Below are positions 1 to 7,550 of a stretch of DNA of 37,639 bases, in pieces; position 1 is the first letter of the stretch, and the number at the start of each line of letters is the position of its first letter. Under the pieces are notes generated by a model. That model was not told where the DNA came from, did no database searches, and saw nothing but the letters and a program-made list of their open reading frames with translations. Origin of the DNA: a virus; IMG/VR virus record IMGVR_UViG_3300021963_000319, positions 1 to 37,639 of that record. One strand, given 5' to 3'. The position numbers and the translations under genes were made by a program.

Positions 1-350
1 TTTACCTTGCTTGTCTTCCAGTCAACGACAGCACCAGTTTCAGGGATCCATAAATCGATATGAGCTTTCATACCGTTATGTTCCACTTCGCTTTCAACAA
101 CGAACCTCTTACCCGTAGGATCAGCAAGAGCCAATGCTTCCTCGATGGTTGCATGGATTGCAGTTCCCATAATCGCTGCGAGTTTTAGTTCATTGTCATT
201 GGTTTCGACCTGACCATTCAGGCGATACCAAACCTTTCGACGGCAGCCACCAAGTTCTGATGGACCTACCTGTGTTTGTACTGAGCGAGAGCGAGATGCA
301 TCTTTAGCTCGTAGTACATCAATGAGTAGTTGCTTTGGATCAATGCTCAT
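1..350 (-). CDS. Cas4/RecB-like PD-(D/E)XK exonuclease, C-terminus cut by window edge
   Basis: Only the first 116 residues lie in the window; the gene runs off the left edge. What is seen: SELGGCRRKVWY at about 31-42, GTAIH at 62-66 and HIDL at 97-100, then VVDWKTSK at 108-115. This matches the RecB/Cas4 nuclease order of His, Asp and D-x-K (here D99 and D110-W-K112). The lone Cys36 resembles the first cysteine of Cas4-type iron-sulphur enzymes, but the C-terminal cysteine cluster lies outside the window. Phage members process DNA ends during replication or recombination. The ATG at 350 overlaps the previous stop by 11 bases, so translation is probably coupled. Family assignment is good; the exact role is inferred. 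Confidence 0.8.
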   Translation of the reverse strand, partial: MSIDPKQLLIDVLRAKDASRSRSVQTQVGPSELGGCRRKVWYRLNGQVETNDNELKLAAIMGTAIHATIEEALALADPTGKRFVVESEVEHNGMKAHIDLWIPETGAVVDWKTSKV

Positions 351-585
351 CTACTAACTCCTTCTCAATAGCCTTAATAGTTAGGCAGGGATAAAGTGTG
401 TATATATCTTTACCACTCATTTCCGTACAATGGCTACAAAATTCTGCAATTAAATTATCAAGAGGCTTATGCAATTCCACTACTGACAACAAAGCCTTAA
501 CAGCAGGTGCTTCTTCTTGTAAATACTTTAACTCTGCACACTCAAGACGAAACTTAACCATCTCTAGTAATTCATTGTGTGTCAT
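340..585 (-). CDS. Small CxxC protein of unknown function
   Basis: An 81-residue protein. The ATG at 585 (MTHNELL) is preferred over an upstream in-frame ATG that would lie deep inside the glycosyltransferase gene; it still overlaps that gene by 14 bases. The N-terminal half is helical and acidic. The second half carries FCSHC at about 50 and a YPCLTIKAIEKEL tail. This pattern resembles short actinophage proteins of the type Cys-x2-Cys...YPCxTIxAI, which may bind a metal through three or four cysteines. It sits between the glycosyltransferase and the Cas4-like gene and overlaps both. No function can be assigned. Confidence 0.7.
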   Translation of the reverse strand: MTHNELLEMVKFRLECAELKYLQEEAPAVKALLSVVELHKPLDNLIAEFCSHCTEMSGKDIYTLYPCLTIKAIEKELVDEH

Positions 586-1312
586 TTGATTCCTCTGCTG
601 CTTTCTTCTCAGCTTCTCTTTGAACTGTTGCCCAGAACAATGAGTAGTAGCTAATATCAAATGGGAATATCTTCATGTGCTTTACCAATGCACCTGTATG
701 TGCATGCACTTTCACACCTGCTTGCTTGAGTTTACGGAAGAACACAATGTCCTCACCAACAAACTCAGTCATTGATTTATCTTCTTCATGGAAGAAGTTT
801 TGATTCGGATGTGCAGTACGAAGTGATTCTACAACTGACTTGTGCATTAACACAAGACCCATTCCTGCATGATCTATCTCAACGATCTTGTTCTCAGGTA
901 GTGGGTGTAGGTATTCAATCTCGTAGTAGCTACGACCCTCTTTGAATACTGCTGGCATTGGTACTGGTAGATCTCCAGCATGATCTTTGAAGATGAAGTA
1001 CACGCCAGTTACTACTGGGCGTGAGACCTTATCTGCTGTCTCCCATAGAAGCTTGAGAACTTCCTTGGTTAGAACAACATCAGAGTCAACCCACAGTAGC
1101 CAGTCAGTCTTTGCTTGATCGGCCCATAGATCAAACAACTGCATGCGTTGACGAGCAATCTGATTACCCTTCACACGGATAGCATTGTTAACTGGTACAC
1201 CAACTGTAGGTGCCATCATGATTGAGTACACAAGTCCTTCGTTGAACTTGCCATCGACCATGCCGTTATCACACCAGCCAATCGATAGTGTTTCCTTACT
1301 GCTGTGTGGCAT
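572..1312 (-). CDS. GT-A-fold glycosyltransferase (family 2-like)
   Basis: A 246-residue protein with the layout of a small GT-A glycosyltransferase. An N-terminal segment ends in QIARQRM, followed by WLLWVDSDVVL at about 71-81, giving the D-S-D (76-78) metal and nucleotide-sugar motif. HAGMGLVLMHK lies at about 148-158, GEDIVFFRKL at 186-195, and paired histidines at 203-212. Such phage enzymes transfer a sugar from a nucleotide-sugar; the acceptor could be modified phage DNA, a virion protein or a host surface glycan. Nothing here decides which. It overlaps the upstream gene by 17 bases and the downstream gene by 14, inside a tight four-gene minus-strand operon. Confidence 0.8.
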   Translation of the reverse strand: MPHSSKETLSIGWCDNGMVDGKFNEGLVYSIMMAPTVGVPVNNAIRVKGNQIARQRMQLFDLWADQAKTDWLLWVDSDVVLTKEVLKLLWETADKVSRPVVTGVYFIFKDHAGDLPVPMPAVFKEGRSYYEIEYLHPLPENKIVEIDHAGMGLVLMHKSVVESLRTAHPNQNFFHEEDKSMTEFVGEDIVFFRKLKQAGVKVHAHTGALVKHMKIFPFDISYYSLFWATVQREAEKKAAEESNDTQ

Positions 1313-1661
1313 TAGTCAACCCTTCTATGTATGTCTTAGCCATCTCGTAAATCTTTGCCTTACCGTGTTCTGGTTTCCAGAGGATCATCGTTCCCGGTAG
1401 TGTTAAGTTTTTTTCTTCAGGTAGTGGAATCAAAGCTGTAAATGAATCTGCAATGAAACCATTCTCGTGCATCCAATCAACCAAGTCAATCTTCGACTGA
1501 GAATATTTTATTGATTCATAACTGTGATCCCACCATACGGTAACTCCGCCTTCTTTCCCGTATTGAAAACCCATGACCCATGAGTGAGGGCGGAATGACT
1601 TGTCTGAAAACTCACACATCTGTGCATAGATTGTGTCTACTTCTACGAGCTTCTTTGTCAT
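1296..1661 (-). CDS. Conserved-looking hypothetical protein, first gene of its operon
   Basis: A 121-residue protein starting MTKKLVEVD; an in-frame ATG 18 bases upstream (1679) is the alternative. I chose 1661 because a plausible -10 element sits only six bases before it, which would give a leaderless message of the kind common in actinobacteria. The protein is mixed alpha/beta and rich in aromatic residues (SWVMGFQYGKEGGVTVWWD at about 34-52), with no catalytic motif I recognise and no membrane segment. It leads directly into the glycosyltransferase with a 17-base overlap, so the two are probably made together. Function unknown. Confidence 0.65.
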   Translation of the reverse strand: MTKKLVEVDTIYAQMCEFSDKSFRPHSWVMGFQYGKEGGVTVWWDHSYESIKYSQSKIDLVDWMHENGFIADSFTALIPLPEEKNLTLPGTMILWKPEHGKAKIYEMAKTYIEGLTNATQQ

Positions 1662-1667
1662 GGTGTA

Positions 1668-1696
1668 ACTATGACACAACCGGCCGACACGATCAA
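1668..1696 (-). promoter_or_regulatory. Candidate sigma-70-type promoter for the left minus-strand operon
   Basis: On the minus strand TTGATC (1691-1696) is followed by 17 bases and CATAGT (1668-1673), which ends six bases before the ATG at 1661. Spacing is canonical; the -10 matches TATAAT at four of six positions. There is no Shine-Dalgarno sequence before this ATG, which fits a leaderless transcript. A promoter is expected here because the terminator at 1901-1930 stops transcription from upstream. Confidence 0.4.
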
Positions 1697-1900
1697 TGCA
1701 TTTCCAAAAAGTGGGAGTGTCGTGCTATTGTCCCTCCACCTCGAAAGGGGTGGGGCAGAAACTTCAAGGCGACACTACACGGTGTAGCACCTAACCAACC
1801 ATAAGATTTTTTATGGGGGGTAGGGGGGCATTTCTTAAAGCTCTTCTGCCGGTGTAGTAAATGTACCGTAATGCTGGTTAAGGTACATTTGTTTTTGGCA
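1697..1900. other. Gene-free spacer with hairpins between terminator and next operon
   Basis: No convincing gene. The stretch holds several small inverted repeats: CCACC/GGTGG near 1737-1756, CTACAC-G-GTGTAG near 1776-1788, and the longer repeat listed at 1859-1890. It also has two G6 runs close together (about 1815-1828), and GGTGTAG occurs twice (about 1782 and 1851). This density of short symmetric elements beside a promoter suggests regulatory DNA or RNA, but no known riboswitch or RNA gene is recognisable. Confidence 0.4.
1859..1890. repeat. 9-bp perfect inverted repeat AAATGTACC/GGTACATTT
   Basis: AAATGTACC at 1859-1867 is mirrored by GGTACATTT at 1882-1890 with a 14-base loop. On the plus strand it is followed by GTTTTTGG, so it could act as a weak plus-strand terminator. 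No plus-strand gene reads into it, so an operator or a second hairpin after the late terminator is equally likely. Confidence 0.5.
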
Positions 1901-1930
1901 ACAAAAAAGAGGGCCCCGGTTAAGGGGCCC
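1901..1930 (-). terminator. Strong intrinsic terminator ending the late operon
   Basis: On the minus strand a perfect 7-bp GC stem, GGGCCCC / GGGGCCC (1911-1930), with a 6-base loop is followed by TCTTTTTTGTT. It lies just after the last lysis gene (stop at 1948) and is the only strong terminator seen for the roughly 30 kb minus-strand operon that begins at the terminase. Confidence 0.92.
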
Positions 1931-1947
1931 ATCTAGTTTGCAGACTG

Positions 1948-2160
1948 TTAGTCTAAGTCTTCTACATCCTCTGGCTCTGTGAATAGAGCTGCTACTGTCT
2001 TTCCGTTCTCAACCTTCTGAGCTGTGAATGAAAGACCTGTTGCTGCTGCAATTACACCAAGAATCAATTCTGTAGGTAGATCTGGTACATATACAACGAT
2101 CAAGGCAACCGCTGCCTGAATCAAACCTGCCCATGCGGCAGGAGCTTTTCCGAACTTCAT
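1948..2160 (-). CDS. Small two-helix membrane protein, holin-like
   Basis: A 70-residue protein with two hydrophobic stretches (about 8-25 and 31-47) separated by a short PDLPTE turn, and an acidic C-terminus (EPEDVEDLD). Short N-terminus, two membrane helices and a charged tail fit a class II holin or a holin partner. It follows the endolysin by nine bases, has a good AAGGAGATAAC ribosome site, and is the last gene before the terminator. Position and topology support a lysis role; no family signature proves it. Confidence 0.65.
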   Translation of the reverse strand: MKFGKAPAAWAGLIQAAVALIVVYVPDLPTELILGVIAAATGLSFTAQKVENGKTVAALFTEPEDVEDLD

Positions 2161-2169
2161 GTTATCTCC

Positions 2170-2679
2170 TTATGACTTGAAGACTGGCTTGCCAAATCCC
2201 ACGATAGTCACGGCTTGTGACTTGCGGAACTTAGATCCATTCTTCTTCTTGTAGGCACGAACCTTTAGGCATACCTGCCCACCGTTTCGCTGGTCGCCCT
2301 TTTTATCTGGGGCGGTGTTGCCCTCAATGCATGTCACAGTTCCGTCGCCATTGTCTTTTACAACAATGCCAACATGTGAGATGCGGTCAACCCCATCGTT
2401 GGGGAAGTCGAAGAACACAATGTCGCCGGGTAGTGGAATAGCTTCCTCTGCCTTCTCCCATTGGCCCTTCTTCATGAACGCAGTTGCACCAGCAACTGTT
2501 GATACGCAGCTAGGGATCTTTAACCCTACCTCGTTAGCACACCAGTTAACGAAAGAGCCACACCATGGCAAGAAGTTTGCCTTGGTAAATGCTCCATATT
2601 TCGTTTCGTTATCTTTAGGTCCCTCGATCACGCCGAGTTCCCCCTGTGCTACTGCAATAAAGTCTAAACGCTGACCCAT
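2170..2679 (-). CDS. Endolysin with CHAP-type amidase/endopeptidase domain
   Basis: A 169-residue single-domain peptidoglycan hydrolase. The CHAP triad is visible: Cys40 in PWCGSFVNWC, His102 in ISHVGIVV and the EGNT motif at 119-122. The LPGDIVFFDF strand before the His is also typical. The N-terminal segment resembles the GxxExxGxxExPxxxN lead-in of CHAP lysins. There is no signal peptide, so a holin is needed to release it. No separate cell-wall-binding domain is present, which makes it short for an actinophage lysin. It overlaps the stop of the upstream holin gene, and a membrane-protein gene follows. Confidence 0.9.
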   Translation of the reverse strand: MGQRLDFIAVAQGELGVIEGPKDNETKYGAFTKANFLPWCGSFVNWCANEVGLKIPSCVSTVAGATAFMKKGQWEKAEEAIPLPGDIVFFDFPNDGVDRISHVGIVVKDNGDGTVTCIEGNTAPDKKGDQRNGGQVCLKVRAYKKKNGSKFRKSQAVTIVGFGKPVFKS

Positions 2680-2921
2680 TAGTTGCTCGCTTTCTTGTCT
2701 ACCTTAGCAAAGGCTTGGTTAATCTCATCGGCTGATAGTGATCCATCGGCAAGGAAGAATCGAGCTAGAGCTTCTAGTACTCGAGCTGCACCTAATGCAC
2801 CAGCAAGTACTGCTGCCTGCCATACTTCGATGCCCACTAATGAGCCAGCACCGATTACTCCAAGTGCCTCTGCTGCAATGACTGCAAGGATTCGCATCAT
2901 TACATTCTTGAATGTATCCAT
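2679..2921 (-). CDS. Holin, actinophage type
   Basis: An 80-residue protein. A short N-terminus ([10 protein letters not shown]) is followed by hydrophobic helices at about 11-30 and 34-52, then an amphipathic segment and a polar tail, FLADGSLSADEINQAFAKVDKK. The G-x-G-S-L turn between helices and the DGxLxxxEIN tail are those of small actinophage holins. It would form the membrane lesions that let the CHAP lysin reach the wall. Start and stop are fused to the neighbours: its ATG overlaps the upstream stop (TAATG), and its stop abuts the lysin start, so holin and lysin are translationally coupled. Confidence 0.85.
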   Translation of the reverse strand: MDTFKNVMMRILAVIAAEALGVIGAGSLVGIEVWQAAVLAGALGAARVLEALARFFLADGSLSADEINQAFAKVDKKASN

Positions 2922-3091
2922 TAGTTATCTTCTTTCCTGATTGTGTTACGGGTTGCATCAATCACGATTGCGATAGCAATGGCATATGTGACGATGGTTC
3001 TAGCACTACCCTCAAGGACTACCCATGCCACGAACATGCCGAGCAAGGTGTATGTCTGGTCGAGGATTGCACCTATGAACTTCTTGATCAT
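2921..3091 (-). CDS. Small lysis-cassette membrane protein, 56 aa
   Basis: The ATG at 3091 is preceded by an excellent Shine-Dalgarno (TAGGAGGAACCC). That site is itself encoded by the last codons of the upstream Pro-rich gene, whose TGA overlaps this ATG. The product has a basic N-terminus (MIKKF), a hydrophobic segment [13 protein letters not shown] at about 16-28 and a second helix [11 protein letters not shown] at about 35-45, then a basic tail. The [16 protein letters not shown] motif recurs in actinophage membrane proteins beside holins. It may be a second holin, an antiholin or a lysis chaperone; the sequence does not tell which. Confidence 0.8.
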   Translation of the reverse strand: MIKKFIGAILDQTYTLLGMFVAWVVLEGSARTIVTYAIAIAIVIDATRNTIRKEDN

Positions 3092-4488
3092 GGGTTCCTC
3101 CTATAGGCTGCGGCTGCTGCAGCTCCTGCTGCTGCCTGTGTTGCGATGTTGCCAGCGATAACCGCTGCAACAATTACATCTTCTGCTTTCTCTCGTACCT
3201 CTGGTGACATATCTGCACCCACATTGGCCAATGCCATAAGTGCTTGTGCAGGATTTGTAAAGATTGCAGTTACTAGATCTGCTGGATCTCCAAAGATTTC
3301 AAGTGCAATAACAACTTCTGCTGTAAGGATTACGCCGTTGTCTAACATGACTAGAGTTTCAGGATCCAATGATTCAAGATCCGTGTCGTCAGTAATAACT
3401 ACCACTTCGGGTGTAGCATTATCTGTATGCGTAGGTTCTTTAGCTGGCTCAGGTTCAGAAACGACTGGAGCTTCAGGTTGTGGTACAGGCTCTGGCTTGA
3501 CTTCCGGGGCTGGCTCAACTGGAACTGGTTCCTCTACAGGGGCAGGTTCTGGCTCTGGAGACGGCGGTAATGGCTCAGGTTCAGGAGCAGGAGCTGGAGG
3601 TTCTTCGGGTGCTGGAGCTTCTGGTTCAGGCTCTGGAGCAGGTGGTTCGGGTAACGGCTCTGGAGATGGAGCAGGTTCGGGAGCAGGTTCTGGAGCTGGC
3701 TCTGGCTGTGGGACTGGTTGAGGTTCCGGCTGCGGAACCGGTGCTGGCTCTGGTGCCGGAACTGGTGGAGCCACAGGAACCGGTGTTGGTTCAGGCTCTC
3801 TTACCGGATCAGGAACAGGATCAGGGCTAGGAGTAGGAGTCGGCTCTGGCGTAGGCTCTACGGGGCTTACAGGGCTTGTAGCAGTACTTGTATCTGAAGT
3901 TGCAGTAGAAGTATCTACGGAAGGTGTAGGCGATGGTGCAGTTGTTTCGGAAGGCTGAGGCGAAGGTTCAACAGGTGCTGTCGCGGTTGAAGTATCGGAA
4001 GCCGGAGTCGGACTTGGTGATGGGACAGGCTCTGCAGTCGGTTGTTCTGAGGGACTCGGAGAGGCTGAAGGTTCTGGAGAAGGGGTTGGACTTACTTCAG
4101 CTTCAGGTGTCGGACTTGGTGCAGGACTTGGCTCGGTTGAAGGCTCAGCACTTGGAGACGGAGAAGGCACCGGAGTAGGTGTTATTCCATTGTAATAACC
4201 CAATGACTGGTTACTAAGGTCATCACTTACATAAGTAGTAAACCCTTGAGCATAACCACCCTCGCAGAATAGGCGAGGGATGTATCCCTTATCTGCAAAG
4301 AACTGATTGCTGTTATCCCAACCGATTTGAAATGATTGGGTTGTTCCATCTGCCTTAGCACAAACTACATTGGAACCTGCTTGGTCAGCATAAGCAATCG
4401 CTGGAATCCAAAGAGATGTTCCGATAGCTAAAGTGATTGCACCGAGAAGGCTACTTATCCTTCTCACAGAGTAGAAGGTAGATGTCAT
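3088..4488 (-). CDS. Exported Pro/Glu/Ser-rich protein with long extended spacer
   Basis: A 466-residue protein in three parts. (1) [17 protein letters not shown] leads into a hydrophobic stretch ending AIAYA at about 30-34, which looks like a signal peptide; a small domain follows with two cysteines (43 and 75). (2) About 103-346 is almost entirely PSPSP, PEPTP, PAPEP and similar repeats, expected to form a stiff polyproline II rod. (3) The C-terminal 120 residues are helical and end in an Ala-rich hydrophobic helix and RRNP. The start is uncertain: ATG 4488 has no clear ribosome site and GTG 4467 is possible. It sits among lysis genes, so a wall-spanning lysis or envelope role is plausible; a virion role is not excluded. 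Confidence 0.75.
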   Translation of the reverse strand: MTSTFYSVRRISSLLGAITLAIGTSLWIPAIAYADQAGSNVVCAKADGTTQSFQIGWDNSNQFFADKGYIPRLFCEGGYAQGFTTYVSDDLSNQSLGYYNGITPTPVPSPSPSAEPSTEPSPAPSPTPEAEVSPTPSPEPSASPSPSEQPTAEPVPSPSPTPASDTSTATAPVEPSPQPSETTAPSPTPSVDTSTATSDTSTATSPVSPVEPTPEPTPTPSPDPVPDPVREPEPTPVPVAPPVPAPEPAPVPQPEPQPVPQPEPAPEPAPEPAPSPEPLPEPPAPEPEPEAPAPEEPPAPAPEPEPLPPSPEPEPAPVEEPVPVEPAPEVKPEPVPQPEAPVVSEPEPAKEPTHTDNATPEVVVITDDTDLESLDPETLVMLDNGVILTAEVVIALEIFGDPADLVTAIFTNPAQALMALANVGADMSPEVREKAEDVIVAAVIAGNIATQAAAGAAAAAAYRRNP

Positions 4489-4684
4489 CCACACGATTTT
4501 CAAGTCTTAGTAACCTCTCTGTATTTTGGTCAACTTTGTCTTTCATACTGGATCCACCATTGTTTGTAAGCTCATGCTTAATGGTGTGTACTTCATTGCG
4601 GATGATCCATCTAAGTATCATGAATCCTGCTGTTGCTAATGTTAATAGGGATACAGCAAACCCTGCCCATTCTGTCGGACTCAT
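4451..4684 (-). CDS. Membrane-anchored coiled-coil protein, holin/XhlA-like
   Basis: A 77-residue protein with one membrane helix at about 6-27 ([19 protein letters not shown]). A basic, amphipathic region with [17 protein letters not shown] follows, then a short coiled coil ([18 protein letters not shown]). The HELxxNGGSSxxD motif is frequent in small actinophage membrane proteins near lysis genes. Topology is like the hemolysin XhlA/holin-partner group. Its ATG overlaps the stop of the big tail gene, and its 3' end overlaps the Pro-rich gene by about 38 bases. It is thus the first gene of the lysis cassette. Confidence 0.8.
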   Translation of the reverse strand: MSPTEWAGFAVSLLTLATAGFMILRWIIRNEVHTIKHELTNNGGSSMKDKVDQNTERLLRLENRVDDIYLLLCEKDK

Positions 4685-6681
4685 CAGACTATCGTTCTCA
4701 TTGTGATAGTAATGATGCCGCCGAAGTTGTCATCATTGAAAGATGATGGAGTGGTACGAGCAAAAGAGATCTCTTCAATAACAGCATCAAAGTTTTCGCC
4801 TGAGTTAAAATCCTGTACAAGGACTGTTGCACCTAATGACTCAACTGTTTCTAATGAGCTAAGACGATACTTAGCACCACCCTTTGTACCAAAGCGAGTG
4901 TTGCGACGATCTGCTTCAAAGTCATAGCACATCAATGGCAACTGGATAAGACGAGAACGAGTAGGTGATGGGATCGCCTTGATGGCGTATCCTCTTAGGA
5001 TTCCACCTGTTGTGTTTGATGTTGTTGACTTGTATAGAACGAATGTCAACTGACCATTAACCTGAGTGGTTGGGTATGCAGTAGATAGATCAAAGTCTGT
5101 GTTGTATGAGTTACCTGTAGTTAAGGTAGCAATCTGTGTACGACCTTCATTTGAGTCTGCATAGATTTCTACATTGCCAGCAAGTTCACTTGTTTCTACA
5201 CGAACACGCTTCCATGCTTTCTTTTCTAGTGTACCCCAGTTGACAATAGCCGTAGTAACTGTTCCTTCATCTACAAGATCTGTTGCATGCTGTAACCACA
5301 CACCAGATGCAGAGATACCCATGAATAGCTGAGCTGTAGATGGGAAGAAACCAAGTGAGTTAACTGCACCGCTTGTACCAATAGCCCATACATCTGTTGC
5401 GTATGGGTATGAGCCGTCATCTAGTAATGCACCAAGGTAGATACGGTAGGTACCAGATGCCCCAGCTACACCAGACTTAACGCCAGCCCAGATGTAAGAG
5501 TCACGAGCTGCAAAGCATAGGACTGGACTATCTGTAGTAAAGATCAATGGACCGTAGACAATGGTTGCATCGTCGGCAATAGCTGCAATACGAACACCAC
5601 GGCTAGTGCCAATGGCTAAGAATGTACCAAGGTATCCGAACAACGCATGAACAACTTCACCACGAGGGATGTCAGCTACAGATACTGCAGCTCCAAGGAC
5701 ACCTGTGTTGTCTGGTTGTACACGGAAGATTGCAGACTTATCTCCGGCGTAACCGGAGAGATAGATAGCACCACGACCTTCTGCAATGTCAGACCAACGC
5801 CATCCGATAGGCACGGTGGTTGTATTGGCAATAGGTGTAATAGTTGAAAGGTTAGTAGCAGATCCATGGCTTCCAAATGGAAGTTCATACACAGCAGCAA
5901 TAGGTGTAGTACCTGTTACATAGCTGATGCCAAGGATGAAACGATTCTTCACATACTTGATAGCAGCAGTTGTAGCGTTAGCTGTGTTGATTGAATAGTG
6001 AGTATGAAGAGTAGGACTTGCTGCAGTTAGATCGTAGTCGTAGATATTTGTAGCAGTAACAAGTACTAGAGATGTACCATCTGTTTCAGCTGCGAGGATT
6101 TCAGCAGATAATGCAGATCCAAGTACAAGGGTTGTAGATGTTCCATCAGCCTTTACTCGTGCCACACGAACTGCAGATCCAGATGCTGCTGCACAATCGA
6201 TGGCTAGTACATAGTCAACGCCAGCGATAGTGGTTGGTAGTGCAAGTGTTTTATTAGATGTAGATCCAGATGATGGATAAAGTTTAGTTGTCTTCTTAAG
6301 AAGAGATAGCTGACCCGGAGTCCATGGGTCTACGCCTGTACCTGTGTAGTAGCGGAAGCGGAGTTGATCTGCGTTACCCTCTAACGCTTCCTGATATTGG
6401 ATACCTTGACCTAAGTGGAATGATGTCTGGCTTCGTACCCAGAGACCTGAGTCAAGTGTCTGCTCACCCGGTTCACGAGCTTGGTCAACACGCTCATACT
6501 TCCAACGGGCAGTAGATCTACGGTATGGAGTTTCATCTGTGATCTGATAGATGAACGGTAGACCACCGATGGCCACATCGAAGGCATAGGTATTAGGGTC
6601 ATAGTATTGAGAGCTTCGACCAGTAAGGTCGAGGATGACTGTCTCTGTAATGTCTGGTGACTTAGAGAACTTTAATACCAC
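4684..6681 (-). CDS. Large tail protein, possible nozzle/propeller type
   Basis: A 665-residue beta-rich protein beginning at GTG 6681, with an AAGGAG site five bases before it. It contains repeated blade-like segments (for example AIYLSGYAGDKSAIFRV, FLAIGTSRGVRIAAI and YIWAGVKSGVAGASGTYRIYLG across about 320-420), as in a beta-propeller. It ends with a conserved-looking block, FEADRRNTRFGTKGGAKYRL, then AVIEEISFARTTP near the C-terminus. Large propeller proteins close the tail tube of short-tailed phages (T7 gp12 is the model), and this gene lies between the fibre genes and the lysis cassette. Assignment to the tail is firm; the nozzle role is inference. Confidence 0.75.
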   Translation of the reverse strand: MVLKFSKSPDITETVILDLTGRSSQYYDPNTYAFDVAIGGLPFIYQITDETPYRRSTARWKYERVDQAREPGEQTLDSGLWVRSQTSFHLGQGIQYQEALEGNADQLRFRYYTGTGVDPWTPGQLSLLKKTTKLYPSSGSTSNKTLALPTTIAGVDYVLAIDCAAASGSAVRVARVKADGTSTTLVLGSALSAEILAAETDGTSLVLVTATNIYDYDLTAASPTLHTHYSINTANATTAAIKYVKNRFILGISYVTGTTPIAAVYELPFGSHGSATNLSTITPIANTTTVPIGWRWSDIAEGRGAIYLSGYAGDKSAIFRVQPDNTGVLGAAVSVADIPRGEVVHALFGYLGTFLAIGTSRGVRIAAIADDATIVYGPLIFTTDSPVLCFAARDSYIWAGVKSGVAGASGTYRIYLGALLDDGSYPYATDVWAIGTSGAVNSLGFFPSTAQLFMGISASGVWLQHATDLVDEGTVTTAIVNWGTLEKKAWKRVRVETSELAGNVEIYADSNEGRTQIATLTTGNSYNTDFDLSTAYPTTQVNGQLTFVLYKSTTSNTTGGILRGYAIKAIPSPTRSRLIQLPLMCYDFEADRRNTRFGTKGGAKYRLSSLETVESLGATVLVQDFNSGENFDAVIEEISFARTTPSSFNDDNFGGIITITMRTIV

Positions 6682-6706
6682 TATGGCTCCTTAGTTTTTG
6701 GGCAAT

Positions 6707-6735
6707 AAAAAGTGAGCAGTTTACCCTCATGCTCA
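6707..6735 (-). terminator. Probable intrinsic terminator or attenuator before the tail/lysis genes
   Basis: On the minus strand TGAGCA...TGCTCA (6-bp perfect stem, 11-base loop, 6713-6735) is followed by CTTTTTATT. It lies in the short gap after the 74-aa gene and before the GTG of the 665-aa tail gene. A six-bp stem is modest, so partial attenuation is likelier than a full stop. Confidence 0.5.
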
Positions 6736-6756
6736 GGAGGTAATGCGTGGTGTTAC

Positions 6757-6981
6757 TTAGAGTGCTGCGATCTCTTCTGCTGATAGACCAAGAGCTGCAA
6801 GCTTTGCTTCTGCTGATGCCTTAGCTGCAGCCTTAGCTGCTGCTGCAGCTGCTTCTTCTGCTTGCTGTGCTTCAAACGCTGCTTGGCGTTCTTCCATTGC
6901 TGTGATCTCTTCTGCTGTCATTGGGCGTTCAGTTGATACGCCAGTTGAACAGTCAACTTCGATGATTGTTGGTGTTGTCAT
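6757..6981 (-). CDS. Small Ala/Glu-rich protein of the tail-fibre region
   Basis: A 74-residue protein. The N-terminus IIEVDCSTGVSTERPMTAEEI (3-23) is a pattern I know from short phage proteins beside fibre genes (EVxxxTGExxxRPxTxxEI). An Ala/Glu/Lys-rich coiled coil follows (about 28-62), then a short LSAEEIAAL end. Such proteins may be fibre-assembly or tail accessory factors, but no biochemical role is established to my knowledge. It is the last gene before a probable attenuator. Confidence 0.7.
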   Translation of the reverse strand: MTTPTIIEVDCSTGVSTERPMTAEEITAMEERQAAFEAQQAEEAAAAAAKAAAKASAEAKLAALGLSAEEIAAL

Positions 6982-7011
6982 TTGTGTTACCTTTCGTTGT
7001 TGGTTGTTTAC

Positions 7012-7548
7012 TTAGCGGCTGATGCCGTATAGAGTAAAAGTAGATCCTGCTACATAGTTTGCAGGAGCCGGCAAATCTATTCTCGTGATCGGTGAATTAG
7101 CTTTAAACAATCCACCTCCAGTCGAAATACCATATGCGTTAGTAGTCATATTTGGTGCAGTAACATCAAATGTAATTTGTTTAAATTTGCTTGTTGTGTA
7201 CTCTGGTATAAGAATCTTAATTGTTGAAAACATATTAGATGTCCAATATGAACCAGATGAATTACAAGCAAGTCTAGCAAGACCAAAGTATGTTGTGTTT
7301 GTATTTCTTAAACCAAGAACAGATGTTCCGTAGTCTGTAATACTTTGATAAACATTTGTTTGGCTGTATACTGCAGTAGAATTGTTATTAAATACTGGAA
7401 GAATGTATGTTCCAGTTCCAGTAACTTGGTCACGAGTCGACATTAAAATCATAAGGTCTGTGTAGTTTTGAGGAATATTGTTGAATATAATATTACTTGC
7501 TGAACCACTAGCGACTTGTGTAAATATTGCTTGCATACCTTTAGGCAT
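7012..7548 (-). CDS. Paralogous beta-rich protein, copy C2
   Basis: A 178-residue protein starting MPKGMQAIFTQ, a start almost identical to that of copy C1 (9201). Landmarks shared with all six array members are NIPQNYTDLMI at about 24-34 followed by a beta-strand pair, IPEYTTSKFKQ in the middle, SPITRIDLP, and the terminal LYGISR. It is Ser/Thr/Asn/Gly-rich, has no cysteine pattern and no membrane segment, and is predicted beta-sandwich-like from the alternation of hydrophobic residues. Position among fibre and tail genes suggests a surface-exposed virion protein. Receptor binding is possible but not shown. Confidence 0.8.
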   Translation of the reverse strand: MPKGMQAIFTQVASGSASNIIFNNIPQNYTDLMILMSTRDQVTGTGTYILPVFNNNSTAVYSQTNVYQSITDYGTSVLGLRNTNTTYFGLARLACNSSGSYWTSNMFSTIKILIPEYTTSKFKQITFDVTAPNMTTNAYGISTGGGLFKANSPITRIDLPAPANYVAGSTFTLYGISR

Positions 7549-7550
7549 TG

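Noticed and set aside
1815-1828. G-quadruplex from GGGGGG-TA-GGGGGG
   Set aside because: Only two G runs are clearly adjacent; four suitably spaced runs are not evident, so a stable quadruplex is not supported.
1693-1932. Possible 79-aa minus-strand gene in the gap after the lysis operon
   Set aside because: It would run through the intrinsic terminator stem and several hairpins, has no ribosome site, and has a composition unlike its neighbours.
3146-4178. Gly/Ser- and Gln/Leu/Glu-rich plus-strand frames opposite the Pro-rich gene
   Set aside because: They are low-complexity reflections of the Pro/Glu/Ser codon repeats. The minus-strand gene has a signal peptide and fits the operon.
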